From: JAWLBY01 sp041687455
GTDB taxonomy: Bacteria > Pseudomonadota > Gammaproteobacteria > Xanthomonadales > Xanthomonadaceae
Length of the DNA: 64,000 bases
Assembly (NCBI GenBank): GCA_041687455.1
Contig: JAWLBY010000007.1
Coordinates: 1-64,000, forward strand
Direction of reading: 5' to 3'
In this document: positions 6,376-14,536 of the stretch, piece after piece
Position numbering within the stretch: the stretch's first letter is position 1
Layout of the letters: every line of letters begins with the position of its first letter
Position numbers and translations under genes: made by a program
The notes under the pieces: model-generated
Databases searched by the model: none
The model's input: the letters and a program-made list of their open reading frames with translations, nothing else
What the model was told of the DNA's origin: nothing

Positions 6376-9234
6376 TCAGGTGTTCGCGAGGCGCTCGGCC
6401 TGTTGCTGCAGCGCGGCCAGTTCGGCCGAGAAGTCGGCCAGCCGCTGGCGCTCCTGTTCGACCACGGCGGCCGGCGCGTTGGCGACGAAGTTGTCGTTGC
6501 CGAGCTTGCCGTTGCACTTGCCGATCTCGCCTTCAACGCGCCTGATCTCCTTCGCCAGCCGCGCGCGTTCGGCATCGAGATCGACCAGCCCGGCCAGCGG
6601 GATCAGCAGCGTCAGGTCGCCGATCACGGCGGCGCTGGCGGCCGGCACCGGCTCGCCGGCCTCGAGCCAGCGCTGCGACTGCACGCGGGCGAGGAATCCG
6701 ATCGAATCGGCGTAGCGCGTTGCCAGCGCGCGATCATCGGCGTTGCCGCCGGACAGCAGCAGTGTGATCTGTTTGCCCGGCGCGAGATTCATCTCGCTGC
6801 GCAGCCGGCGCAGGTTCGACACGACTGCCTGCAGCCATTCGATGCCGCGGCTCGCCTCGGCATCGGCAAACGGATACTGCTCCGGTTCCGGATACGCCTG
6901 CAGGCTGATGCTGGCACCGGCGACGTCGATGCCGAGCTTCGGCGCGACGTGGTGCCAGATCTCCTCGGTCACGAACGGCACCAGCGGATGCAGCGCGCGC
7001 AGCAGCGATTCAAGCACGTGCAGCAGCGTGTGCCGGGTGCTGTCGGCAGCCGCCTTGTCGTCGCCATTCAACGCCGGTTTGGCCAGCTCGACGAACCAGT
7101 CGCAGAACTCGTTCCAGGTGAACTCGTACACCGCCTGCGCGATCAGGTCGAACCGGTAGGCGGCGAACTGCGCACGGATCTCGGTGGTCAGCGCGGCGAA
7201 GCGCGACAGGATCCAGCGTTCGGCATCGGTCGCCGGTGCGACCGATGCCCGGGATTCGGGATTGGGGACTGGGGATTCGGATGAGCCGGGATTCGCGAGG
7301 CTGTTGCTGTTCGCTTTTGCCAATCCCGAATCCGGAATCTCGAATCCCTCGCAATTCATCAGCACGAAACGCGCCGCGTTCCACAGCTTGTTGCAGAAAT
7401 TCTTGTAGCCCTCGCAGCGGTTCAGGTCGAACTTGATGTCGCGGCCGTGCGTTGCCAGCGACGCGAACGTGAAGCGCAGCGCGTCGGCGCCGAAGGCCGG
7501 AATGCCGTCCGGGAATTCCTTGCGGGAGGCCTTCTCGATCTTCGCCGCCATCTGCGGCTGCATCAGCCCGGAGGTGCGCTTGGCGACCAGATCCTCGATG
7601 CTGATGCCGTCGATCAGATCGATCGGATCGAGCACGTTGCCCTTCGATTTCGACATCTTCTGGCCGTGGCTGTCGCGCACCAGGCCGGTGATGTAGACGT
7701 CGCGGAACGGCACTTCGCCGGTGAAGTGGTCGGTCATCATGATCATCCGGGCGACCCAGAAGAAGATGATGTCGAAGCCGGTGACCAGCACCGAGGTCGG
7801 CAGGTAGCGCTCGAAGCCGTAGGCCTGCATGTCGGTCGGGTTCGGCCAGCCCATCGTCGAGTGCGCCCACAGCGCAGACGAGAACCAGGTTTCGAGCACG
7901 TCGTCGTCGCGACGCAGCGAAACCTCTGCGGCGATGGCGTGCTTCTCGCGCACTTCGGCTTCGTCGCGGCCGACGTAGATCGCGCCGGCATCGTCGTACC
8001 AGGCCGGGATCCGGTGGCCCCACCAGAGCTGCCGGCTGATGCACCAGTCCTGGATGTTCGCCATCCAGTGGCGATAGGTGTTGATCCAGTTGGCCGGCAC
8101 GAAGCGCACCTTGCCCGATTCGACCAGTTCGAGGCCGCGGCGGCCGAGTTCGTCCATCTTCACGAACCACTGGTCGGTCAGGTACGGCTCGATGATCTGG
8201 CCGGTACGGTCGCCGCGCGGCACCTGCAGCTTGTGCGGCTTCTCCTCGACCAGCAGGCCGAGCGCGGCGAGCTCCTCGAGCACGAGCCGACGTGCCTCGA
8301 AGCGATCGAGGCCGCTGAATCTTGACGGCGCGTTGTCGTTGATCGTCGCGTCCGGCGTGAAGATGTTGATCAGCGGAAGCTGGTGACGCTGTCCGACCGC
8401 GTAGTCGTTGAAGTCGTGCGCCGGCGTGACCTTGACCACGCCGGTGCCGAACTCGCGATCGACGTAGTCGTCGGCGATGACCGGGATCTCGCGGTCGGAC
8501 AGTGGCAGCCGCACGGTCTTGCCGATCAGCGACGCGTAGCGCTCGTCGTCCGGATGCACCATCACTGCGGTGTCGCCGAGCATCGTTTCCGGGCGGGTCG
8601 TCGCGACCACCACCTGGCCGCTGCCGTCGGCCAGCGGGTAGGCGATCGACCACAGCTTGCCGTCCTCCTCCTCGCTGACGACCTCGAGGTCGGAGATCGC
8701 GGTCTTCAGCACCGGATCCCAGTTGACCAGCCGTTGCCCCCGATAGATCAGGCCTTCCTCGTGCAGCCGGACGAAGGTTTCGACGACCGCGCGGGACAGG
8801 CCCTGGTCCATCGTGAAGCGCTCGCGCGACCAGTCGCCGGAAGCGCCGAGCCGTCGCATCTGCCGGGTGATCGTGCTGCCGGATTCCTCCTTCCACTGCC
8901 ACACGCGATCGATGAAGCCGTCGCGGCCGAGGCCGTCGCGGGTCAGTCCCTCACGGGCGATGTTGCGCGCCACGACCATCTCGGTGGCGATGCCGGCGTG
9001 GTCGGTGCCGACCTGCCACAGCGTGTCGAAGCCGCGCATCCGGTGGTAGCGGATCAGCGCATCCATCAGCGTGTGCTGGAACGCATGGCCCATGTGCAGC
9101 GTGCCGGTCACGTTCGGCGGCGGCAGCAGGATCGTGTACGGCTCGCCCTTGCCCGACGGCCGGAAGCAGCCGGTCGCTTCCCAGTGCTGGTACCAGCGGG
9201 TCTCGAGGGTGGCGGGTTCGAAGGATTTGTCCAT
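6376..9234 (-). CDS. valS: Valine-tRNA ligase
   Basis: A 952-residue class I aminoacyl-tRNA synthetase that charges tRNA-Val. The HIGH-type motif HMGH is at 47-50 and KMSKS near 523-527, with the editing domain between them, then the anticodon-binding domain and the C-terminal coiled coil (ends QQQAERLANT). Start ATG 9234 gives MDKSFEPATLETRWY, the usual N-terminus. Residues about 629-662, between the catalytic core and the anticodon-binding domain, are encoded by heptamer-repeat DNA (7249-7348) and replace a short loop in other ValRS; the frame is intact. It is last in the pepA-holC-valS order, 262 bases after holC. Confidence 0.97.
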   Translation of the reverse strand: MDKSFEPATLETRWYQHWEATGCFRPSGKGEPYTILLPPPNVTGTLHMGHAFQHTLMDALIRYHRMRGFDTLWQVGTDHAGIATEMVVARNIAREGLTRDGLGRDGFIDRVWQWKEESGSTITRQMRRLGASGDWSRERFTMDQGLSRAVVETFVRLHEEGLIYRGQRLVNWDPVLKTAISDLEVVSEEEDGKLWSIAYPLADGSGQVVVATTRPETMLGDTAVMVHPDDERYASLIGKTVRLPLSDREIPVIADDYVDREFGTGVVKVTPAHDFNDYAVGQRHQLPLINIFTPDATINDNAPSRFSGLDRFEARRLVLEELAALGLLVEEKPHKLQVPRGDRTGQIIEPYLTDQWFVKMDELGRRGLELVESGKVRFVPANWINTYRHWMANIQDWCISRQLWWGHRIPAWYDDAGAIYVGRDEAEVREKHAIAAEVSLRRDDDVLETWFSSALWAHSTMGWPNPTDMQAYGFERYLPTSVLVTGFDIIFFWVARMIMMTDHFTGEVPFRDVYITGLVRDSHGQKMSKSKGNVLDPIDLIDGISIEDLVAKRTSGLMQPQMAAKIEKASRKEFPDGIPAFGADALRFTFASLATHGRDIKFDLNRCEGYKNFCNKLWNAARFVLMNCEGFEIPDSGLAKANSNSLANPGSSESPVPNPESRASVAPATDAERWILSRFAALTTEIRAQFAAYRFDLIAQAVYEFTWNEFCDWFVELAKPALNGDDKAAADSTRHTLLHVLESLLRALHPLVPFVTEEIWHHVAPKLGIDVAGASISLQAYPEPEQYPFADAEASRGIEWLQAVVSNLRRLRSEMNLAPGKQITLLLSGGNADDRALATRYADSIGFLARVQSQRWLEAGEPVPAASAAVIGDLTLLIPLAGLVDLDAERARLAKEIRRVEGEIGKCNGKLGNDNFVANAPAAVVEQERQRLADFSAELAALQQQAERLANT
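7249..7348. repeat. Heptamer repeats embedded in valS
   Basis: Degenerate GGGATTC/GGGGACT heptamers at 7249-7288 and opposite-orientation AATCCCG/AATCCGG heptamers at about 7321-7348 bracket a short unique stretch within the ValRS reading frame. Translated, they give PNPES-type and EIPDSG-type residues. The insertion keeps frame and sits at a domain boundary. Confidence 0.85.
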
Positions 9235-9242
9235 GGGGGAGC

Positions 9243-9491
9243 CGGGATTCGGGATTGGGGATTCGGGATTCGGTGGGAGCGGGCTGCGGCAGGCTGCAGC
9301 GCGTCGCTCGTGCTCGTCATCCCGGCGGAAGCCGGGATCCATTTTCGTTGTCGCCGTTCGCGGGCGCACTCAACGGCACAATGGATCCCGGCTTTCGCCG
9401 GGATGACGACATCGGGAGCCGGTCGATTCAGGCGGGTCGGGCCAGAGCAGCACTGCTTCAACGAATCCCGAATCCCCAATCCCGAATCCCG
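9243..9491. repeat. Repeat cluster between holC and valS
   Basis: The holC-valS gap is almost wholly repetitive. Heptamers of the GGGATTC type lie at 9243-9274 and of the AATCCCG type at 9462-9491. Between them, 9315-9410 is a large imperfect palindrome: CGTCATCCCGGCGGAAGCCG at 9315 pairs with CGGCTTTCGCCGGGATGACG ending near 9408, each arm itself a hairpin. This is a REP/BIME-type element (family B); half of another copy lies at about 88-117. Confidence 0.88.
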
Positions 9492-9496
9492 GCCCC

Positions 9497-9922
9497 TCAC
9501 ATATCGTGCTTGAACATCTCGTACCCACGCCCCTGGTAGTCGCGCCAGCGCCGGCGCAGCGGTTCGCGCGCGGCCGGGTCGGCGGGGACGACTTCCAGCA
9601 CGCGCTCGCAGCGGCCGGCGAAGGCTTCATCGCGCAGGTTGATCACCAGCGGGCGATCGGCGGCGTCGGCGTCCGGCGTCGCCAGCAGCACCGGCGTGAT
9701 GTCGTCGTCCTCGTCGAGGCCGGCGATCTGGTGCGGGATGTAGGCCTCGTCCTCGAACGCCCACAACTGCTCGTCGAGCGCCTCGGCCTGCTCGGTGTCG
9801 CGACACAGGATCAGTGTCGACTTGCCGGTGCCGTGGCAGCGCTTGGCGAGCTCGCAGACCAGCTTCAGCGGGTCATCGGCGAAGCGTGGCTTGCTGATCA
9901 GGTAGAAATCCGCTCGAGGCAC
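9497..9922 (-). CDS. holC: DNA polymerase III chi subunit
   Basis: A 141-residue chi subunit of the clamp-loader complex, which links the replisome to single-strand binding protein and binds psi. Family features are the N-terminal FYLISKPRF strand-turn, the central LWAFEDEAYIPHQIAG segment (LW-x(n)-FIPH-type motif), LVINLRDEAF, and the C-terminal RWRDYQGRGYEMFKHDM. Length matches E. coli chi (147). It sits between pepA and valS as in many gammaproteobacteria. A divergent psi candidate is found at 4271-4666. Confidence 0.92.
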   Translation of the reverse strand: MPRADFYLISKPRFADDPLKLVCELAKRCHGTGKSTLILCRDTEQAEALDEQLWAFEDEAYIPHQIAGLDEDDDITPVLLATPDADAADRPLVINLRDEAFAGRCERVLEVVPADPAAREPLRRRWRDYQGRGYEMFKHDM

Positions 9923-9967
9923 GTGTCGGCCTTGTACGTCGGAACGACGCCCGCGCTCCGGACGCCA

Positions 9968-10067
9968 TTCGTCCTTCGATACCTCAGGACGAACGGGCCC
10001 TCGGCAATCCGGGACTCATCGTTCGCACCGGGAGCCGTTCGTGGTGAGGTATCGAACCACGAGCGGC
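9968..10067. repeat. REP-like palindrome pair (family C) between pepA and holC
   Basis: TTCGTCCTTCGATACCTCAG at 9968 continues to a complementary arm ending at 9997, and a second diverged copy in the opposite sense occupies 10034-10067 (GTTCGTGGTGAGGTATCGAA). The same family occurs at 15567-15650. The rest of the 208-base pepA-holC gap shows no gene. Confidence 0.85.
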
Positions 10068-10130
10068 GGCGTCGGGTTGGTGAGACGCTCCTGCGAATCA
10101 CCCATCATGAAACACCCATCACGGGGCGCG

Positions 10131-11600
10131 TCAGGCGCCCCGATCCATCAACCATTGCGTCAGCAGCCCGACCGGCCGGCCGTTCGCCATGCCCTTGCGG
10201 CCTTCGTCCCAGGCGCTGCCGGCAATGTCGAGGTGGGCCCAGCGCTGGCCTTCGGCGAAGCGGGCGAGGAAGCAGCCGGCGGTGATCGCGCCGCCCCACT
10301 TGTTGCCGATGTTGGCGACGTCGGCGAACGCCGAATCGAGCGCGCTCTGGTAGTCGTCCCAGATCGGCAGCCGCCAGGCGCGGTCGCCGGCGGTCTCGCC
10401 GGCGCTCAGCAGCTCGTTGGCGAGGTCGTCGTGCTTGCTCATCAGGCCGGACGCATGCTTGCCGAGCGCGATCACGCAGGCGCCGGTGAGTGTCGCGACG
10501 TCAACCAGCGCGGCCGGCTCGAAGCGCTGCGCGTAGGTCAGCGCATCGCACAGGATCAGCCGGCCCTCGGCGTCGGTGTTCAGCACTTCGATGGTCTTGC
10601 CGGACATCGACGTCAGCACGTCGCTCGGCCGGTACGAATTGCCGTCCGGCATGTTCTCGACCGCGGCGACGACGACGACCAGGTTCACCGGCAGCTTCGC
10701 CTCGACCGCGGCGACGAACGTGCCGAGCACGGTCGCCGCACCGCACATGTCGAACTTCATTTCCTCGATGCCGCCCTGCACCTTGAGGTTCAGGCCGCCG
10801 GAATCGAACGTGATGCCCTTGCCGACCAGTACGTAGGGCTTGGCATCGCCGCCGTTGCGGTACTGCAGCACGACCAGCTTCGGCTCGTTGGCGGAACCGC
10901 GCGCCACCGCCAGCAACGAACCCATGCCGAGCGTTTCCATCTCGGTTCGGCCGAGCACTTCGCACTGCACGTCGTGCTTGCCGGCGAACTGCCGTGCCAC
11001 CTCGCCGACATAGGTCGGGTTGCAGATGTTCGGCGGCAGGTTGCCGAGCTCGCGGGCAAAGCGGATGCCTTCGGCGATGCCGCGGGCCTGGTCCAGCACC
11101 GGCTGCTGCGCCGGATCGGCCGCCAGCGTCAGCTCGGTCAGCGGTTCACCGTTGCCGTTCTTGCGGGTCGCGGTGTAGCGGTAGTTGGCGTGCTCGGCGG
11201 CGAGCAGCGTCTGGTGCAGCGTCCAGGCCGCGTCGCGACCGGCGACCGCCAGTTGCGACAGCGTGCAATGCGCGCGACGGACCGGGCTGCCGCGCAGTGC
11301 GCGGAAGGCGTCACCGGCCGCCTTCAGGAAGCGGCCCGGTTCGAGCGGTCCGCTCGGGCCGACCCCGACCAGCAGCACGCGCGCGGCGCTGATGCCGTCG
11401 ATGCCGAACAGCAGCATCGTGCGACCGGGCTTGCCGGACACGTCACCGCTCTTGACCAGGCCCGCGATCCGGCCGCCGGCGCGCGCGTCGAGCGCGGCGG
11501 CCGCGTCGGACAGGCTGCCGTCCTCGAACACGGCGGCGATCACGCAATCGCTGTCGATCTCGGCAGGATGGGAGGTGGCGAGCGCAGAATTCAGCGTCAT
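10131..11600 (-). CDS. pepA: Leucyl aminopeptidase (cytosol aminopeptidase, M17)
   Basis: A 489-residue M17 zinc/manganese aminopeptidase that removes N-terminal residues from peptides; PepA of E. coli also binds DNA in Xer recombination, and xerD lies nearby. The catalytic domain shows KGITFDSGG (metal and catalytic lysine, near 262) and the family signature NTDAEGRL (near 342), followed by the glycine-rich CVIALGKHASG segment. The N-terminal regulatory domain covers about 1-180. Length matches the family (about 500). It starts an apparent pepA-holC-valS operon and is divergent from lptF, with 171 bases for promoters between them. Confidence 0.95.
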   Translation of the reverse strand: MTLNSALATSHPAEIDSDCVIAAVFEDGSLSDAAAALDARAGGRIAGLVKSGDVSGKPGRTMLLFGIDGISAARVLLVGVGPSGPLEPGRFLKAAGDAFRALRGSPVRRAHCTLSQLAVAGRDAAWTLHQTLLAAEHANYRYTATRKNGNGEPLTELTLAADPAQQPVLDQARGIAEGIRFARELGNLPPNICNPTYVGEVARQFAGKHDVQCEVLGRTEMETLGMGSLLAVARGSANEPKLVVLQYRNGGDAKPYVLVGKGITFDSGGLNLKVQGGIEEMKFDMCGAATVLGTFVAAVEAKLPVNLVVVVAAVENMPDGNSYRPSDVLTSMSGKTIEVLNTDAEGRLILCDALTYAQRFEPAALVDVATLTGACVIALGKHASGLMSKHDDLANELLSAGETAGDRAWRLPIWDDYQSALDSAFADVANIGNKWGGAITAGCFLARFAEGQRWAHLDIAGSAWDEGRKGMANGRPVGLLTQWLMDRGA

Positions 11601-11771
11601 GGCTTTTCCGGAAGCAGGGGTGGAGGCGATACTGCGGCCGGCGCCGGCGCCGGAGCGGCCCGCGGCGCAGACGCGGAGCCGCCGAGTCTACCAGCCCGGC
11701 AGGTGGTTCCGCCCGCCGGAACCGCTCGTTCCGCCCGTTGTTGCCGTCTTCCCGCCGCTTCGAGTCGACCC

Positions 11772-12857
11772 TTGCGCACCATCGACCGCTACATCCTGCG
11801 CGAGCTGCTCGGCAGCTTCGGCGCCAGCCTGACCGTGCTGCTGCTGGCCAGTCTGTCCGGCGTGCTGGTCGACCTGATCGGCAGGATCGCCCGCGGCAAG
11901 GTGCCGGCGGCGCTGCTGCTGTCGCAGCTCGGTCTGCGGCTGGTCGACGCGCTGCCGCTGGTGTTGCCGCTGGCGCTGTTCCTCGGCGTGCTGCTCGGCT
12001 ACAGCCGGCTGTACCGGGACAGCGAAATGGCCGTGCTCGGTTCGGCCGGGCTCGGTCCAAGGCAGTTGCTGCGGCCGCTGCTGGTGCTGACCGTGCCGGT
12101 CGTGCTGGCGGTCGGGCTGGTCTCGCTGTGGCTGTCGCCGGCGGCGCTGCGGACCTCGCTGGCGATGATCGAAGCAGCCAACAAGTCGCTGCTGGTGGCC
12201 GGGCTCGAGGCGGGTCGCTTCCTCGAACTGCCGGGTCGGCGCAGCGTGATCTATTTCGGCGAGATGAGCGACGACGGCAGCCGCTTCGGCCGGCTGTTCG
12301 TGCACTCCGAGCGTGATGGCCGGGTCGACGTGATCACCGCCGAGCGCGGCGAGCTGTTCACCGAAAGCGTCGGCGACGAGCGCTATCTGTCGCTGCACGA
12401 CGGCTTCCAGATCGAGGGCGTGGTCGGCCAGGACGACTACCGGATGATGCGTTTCGAACGCAACGACATCCGAGTGCCGGAGGCCGAGCAGGCGACCGCC
12501 GCGCGCGACGAACTGCTGCTCGACTCGCTGAGCCTGGTGGCGGCGCGCGAGCCGGGGCCGCGGGCCGAACTGCACTGGCGGCTCGCGTCGCCACTGGCGG
12601 CGCTCGGCCTCGCGCTGCTGGCATTGCCGCTGGCGCGGACGCCGCCGCGGGCGGCGCGCTACGGCCGCATGCTGCTCGCGCTGCTGGCCTACATCGGTTA
12701 CATGAACGCGCTGGCGCTCGGACGCGCCGGCATCGCTGGCGGGTTCGTGCCGGCCGTGCTCGGCCTGTGGTGGGTGCATCTGGTCGTGTTCGGTGCCGCC
12801 GGCTGGCTGCTGTGGCGTGCGGAGCGGCCGACGCCGCGGCGGGAGGGCGGCGCGTGA
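11772..12857 (+). CDS. lptF: LPS export ABC transporter permease LptF
   Basis: A 361-residue inner-membrane permease which, with LptG and LptB, extracts lipopolysaccharide and passes it to the Lpt bridge. The N-terminus TIDRYILRELLGSF is typical of the family. Helices at about 10-35, 50-75 and 95-120 are followed by a periplasmic beta-jellyroll (about 135-255) and three C-terminal helices. The start is TTG at 11772; no ATG or GTG lies nearer to the conserved TIDRYI, and longer openings would overlap the pepA promoter region. It overlaps lptG by four bases (GTGA) and is divergent from pepA, a conserved gammaproteobacterial layout. Confidence 0.93.
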   Translation: MRTIDRYILRELLGSFGASLTVLLLASLSGVLVDLIGRIARGKVPAALLLSQLGLRLVDALPLVLPLALFLGVLLGYSRLYRDSEMAVLGSAGLGPRQLLRPLLVLTVPVVLAVGLVSLWLSPAALRTSLAMIEAANKSLLVAGLEAGRFLELPGRRSVIYFGEMSDDGSRFGRLFVHSERDGRVDVITAERGELFTESVGDERYLSLHDGFQIEGVVGQDDYRMMRFERNDIRVPEAEQATAARDELLLDSLSLVAAREPGPRAELHWRLASPLAALGLALLALPLARTPPRAARYGRMLLALLAYIGYMNALALGRAGIAGGFVPAVLGLWWVHLVVFGAAGWLLWRAERPTPRREGGA

Positions 12858-13954
12858 GCCGCGCCCTGCTGCGGCGCAGCGACCGCCTGCTGGCCGGCGC
12901 GGTGCTGGTTGCGATCGGGCTGGTCTGGCTGGTGCTGGTCGGCTTCGACGGCATCGCCGCGTTCGCCAACGAGATCGACGAGATCGGCGAGGGTGACTAC
13001 ACGGTCGGCAGCGCCATGCTGCATGTGCTGTTCACGCTGCCGCGGCGTGCCTACGAGCTGTTTCCGACCGCGGCCGTGATCGGCACGCTGATCGGCCTCG
13101 GCGGACTGGCCGCCACGTCCGAACTGACCGCGTTGCGCGCCGCCGGCCTGTCACGGCTGCGGATCGGTGTCGGCGCCAGCCTGCCGATCGCCGTGCTGAC
13201 GCTGGCGATGCTGCTGTCGGCCGAGACGGTCGGGCCGTGGGGCGAGCAACGGGCGCAGGCGCTGCAGGTGTCGGCGAAATCGCGCGACCTGGCGGTGGCC
13301 CGCTGGTCCGGCCTGTGGGCGCGCGAGGGCGACACCTTCCTCAACGCGCAACAGGGCCGGCTGGTCGGCAAGCCGCCGGACAGTTACGTCGAACTCGACC
13401 AGGTGCGCTTGTTCGAGTTCGCCGACAGTGGCCGGTTGCAGGCGCTGTCGCTGGCGCGGCGCGCCGAACACCGGTACGGGCAATGGACGCTTTACGAGGT
13501 CCGCCGGACCGAGTTCCACCAGCGCAGCGCGACCAGCACGACGATCGCCGAGCAGCGCTGGGATTCGGCGCTGCAGCCGGAGCTGCTGAGCCAGTCGCTG
13601 CGCCGGGCGCGCTACCTGTCGACCGCCGACCTGCGCAGCAACATCGACTACATGCAGCGCAACCGGCTCGACGCCGGCGAATTCGAAACCGCCTACTGGG
13701 CGCGCTTCTTCTATCCGATCAACGTGTTCGTGCTGTGCTTCGCGGCCATGCCGTTCGCGTTCGGCACCCTGCGCGACGGCGGATTCGGCAAGCGGGTATT
13801 CATCGGCATCGTGTTCGGGCTGGTGTTCTTCCTGCTGCAGCGGGTCGCGGTCGACCTGTCGAACGTCTACCGGCTCGATCCAAGGCTCGGCAACGCGCTG
13901 CCGCCGGCGGCGATCGCGCTGGCCGCCTGGTGGCGATTTCGCAGGCAGTTCTGA
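12854..13954 (+). CDS. lptG: LPS export ABC transporter permease LptG
   Basis: A 366-residue partner of LptF in the LptB2FG lipopolysaccharide extractor. GTG start overlaps the lptF stop, so the two permeases are translationally coupled. The six-helix layout with central periplasmic jellyroll (about 125-250) is visible: three N-terminal helices including LIGLGGLAATSELTALRAAG (the coupling-helix region with the ELTALRAAG motif characteristic of LptF/G) and three C-terminal helices from about residue 285. It ends 17 bases before the convergent RDD gene. Confidence 0.94.
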   Translation: MSRALLRRSDRLLAGAVLVAIGLVWLVLVGFDGIAAFANEIDEIGEGDYTVGSAMLHVLFTLPRRAYELFPTAAVIGTLIGLGGLAATSELTALRAAGLSRLRIGVGASLPIAVLTLAMLLSAETVGPWGEQRAQALQVSAKSRDLAVARWSGLWAREGDTFLNAQQGRLVGKPPDSYVELDQVRLFEFADSGRLQALSLARRAEHRYGQWTLYEVRRTEFHQRSATSTTIAEQRWDSALQPELLSQSLRRARYLSTADLRSNIDYMQRNRLDAGEFETAYWARFFYPINVFVLCFAAMPFAFGTLRDGGFGKRVFIGIVFGLVFFLLQRVAVDLSNVYRLDPRLGNALPPAAIALAAWWRFRRQF

Positions 13955-13971
13955 GCGGCGCGGCAGAGCCG

Positions 13972-14421
13972 CTACTTCGGGGCTTTCGGCAGACGCACGA
14001 AACGGGTCGCCGACGCGATGTCGTGCAGCGTGCGGCGGTCGCGATCGACGATCGACCACAGGAAGCCGAGCCCGCCCGCCAGCAGCGACAGCGTCGCCCA
14101 GCCGTAGCGGCGCCAGAGCTGCGGCGTCGATGGCGTGGCGCCGTGTTCGTCGACGACCCGCAGCCGCCACGGCCGCATTCCGATCGTCTGCCCGCCGCGC
14201 CGCCACGAGCCGACCGCATACAGGCCGGTGATGAGCCACAGCGCGGCCGCCTGCAGCCAGAATGCCGCGCTCCACGGCGGCACCGGTGTGCCGCCACGCA
14301 GCGCCAGCACGATCGCGCTGACCAGCATCCAGATCGCGATCACCGGCAGGCTGTCGTAGACCAGCGCGACGAGACGCCAGCCCGGATGGGCCGGCTCGGC
14401 GGAAGGGCGGGGCGTATTCAT
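13972..14421 (-). CDS. RDD family membrane protein
   Basis: A 149-residue inner-membrane protein of the RDD family, named for conserved Arg-Asp-Asp residues; transport roles have been proposed but the function is unsettled. Here the N-terminal helix reads WRLVALVYDSLPVIAIW, so R and the first D are present, with D then S in place of the second D. Two further hydrophobic segments lie at about 50-75 and 110-130, and the QTIGMRPWRLRVV segment is typical of the family. It is convergent with lptG, a frequent neighbour in Pseudomonas and Xanthomonas relatives. Confidence 0.85.
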   Translation of the reverse strand: MNTPRPSAEPAHPGWRLVALVYDSLPVIAIWMLVSAIVLALRGGTPVPPWSAAFWLQAAALWLITGLYAVGSWRRGGQTIGMRPWRLRVVDEHGATPSTPQLWRRYGWATLSLLAGGLGFLWSIVDRDRRTLHDIASATRFVRLPKAPK

Positions 14422-14449
14422 CGGGCGCGCAGCATACCGTCATGCGCGG

Positions 14450-14521
14450 CCGGCTTCAGCCGCGGTGCTTTGCGCGGTGGCCGCAAACGAGGAAAGATCG
14501 CGGCTGAAGCCGCTTCCGCAG
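14450..14521. repeat. REP-like inverted pair (family A variant) before xerD
   Basis: CGGCTTCAGCCGCGG at 14451 and GATCGCGGCTGAAGCCGCTT at about 14489 are inverted copies separated by about 25 bases. The core GGCTTCAGCC differs from the GGGGCTTCAGCCCC family by compensating changes that keep the hairpin. It ends 16 bases before the xerD start. Confidence 0.8.
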
Positions 14522-14536
14522 GATCCGACCGAGCCG

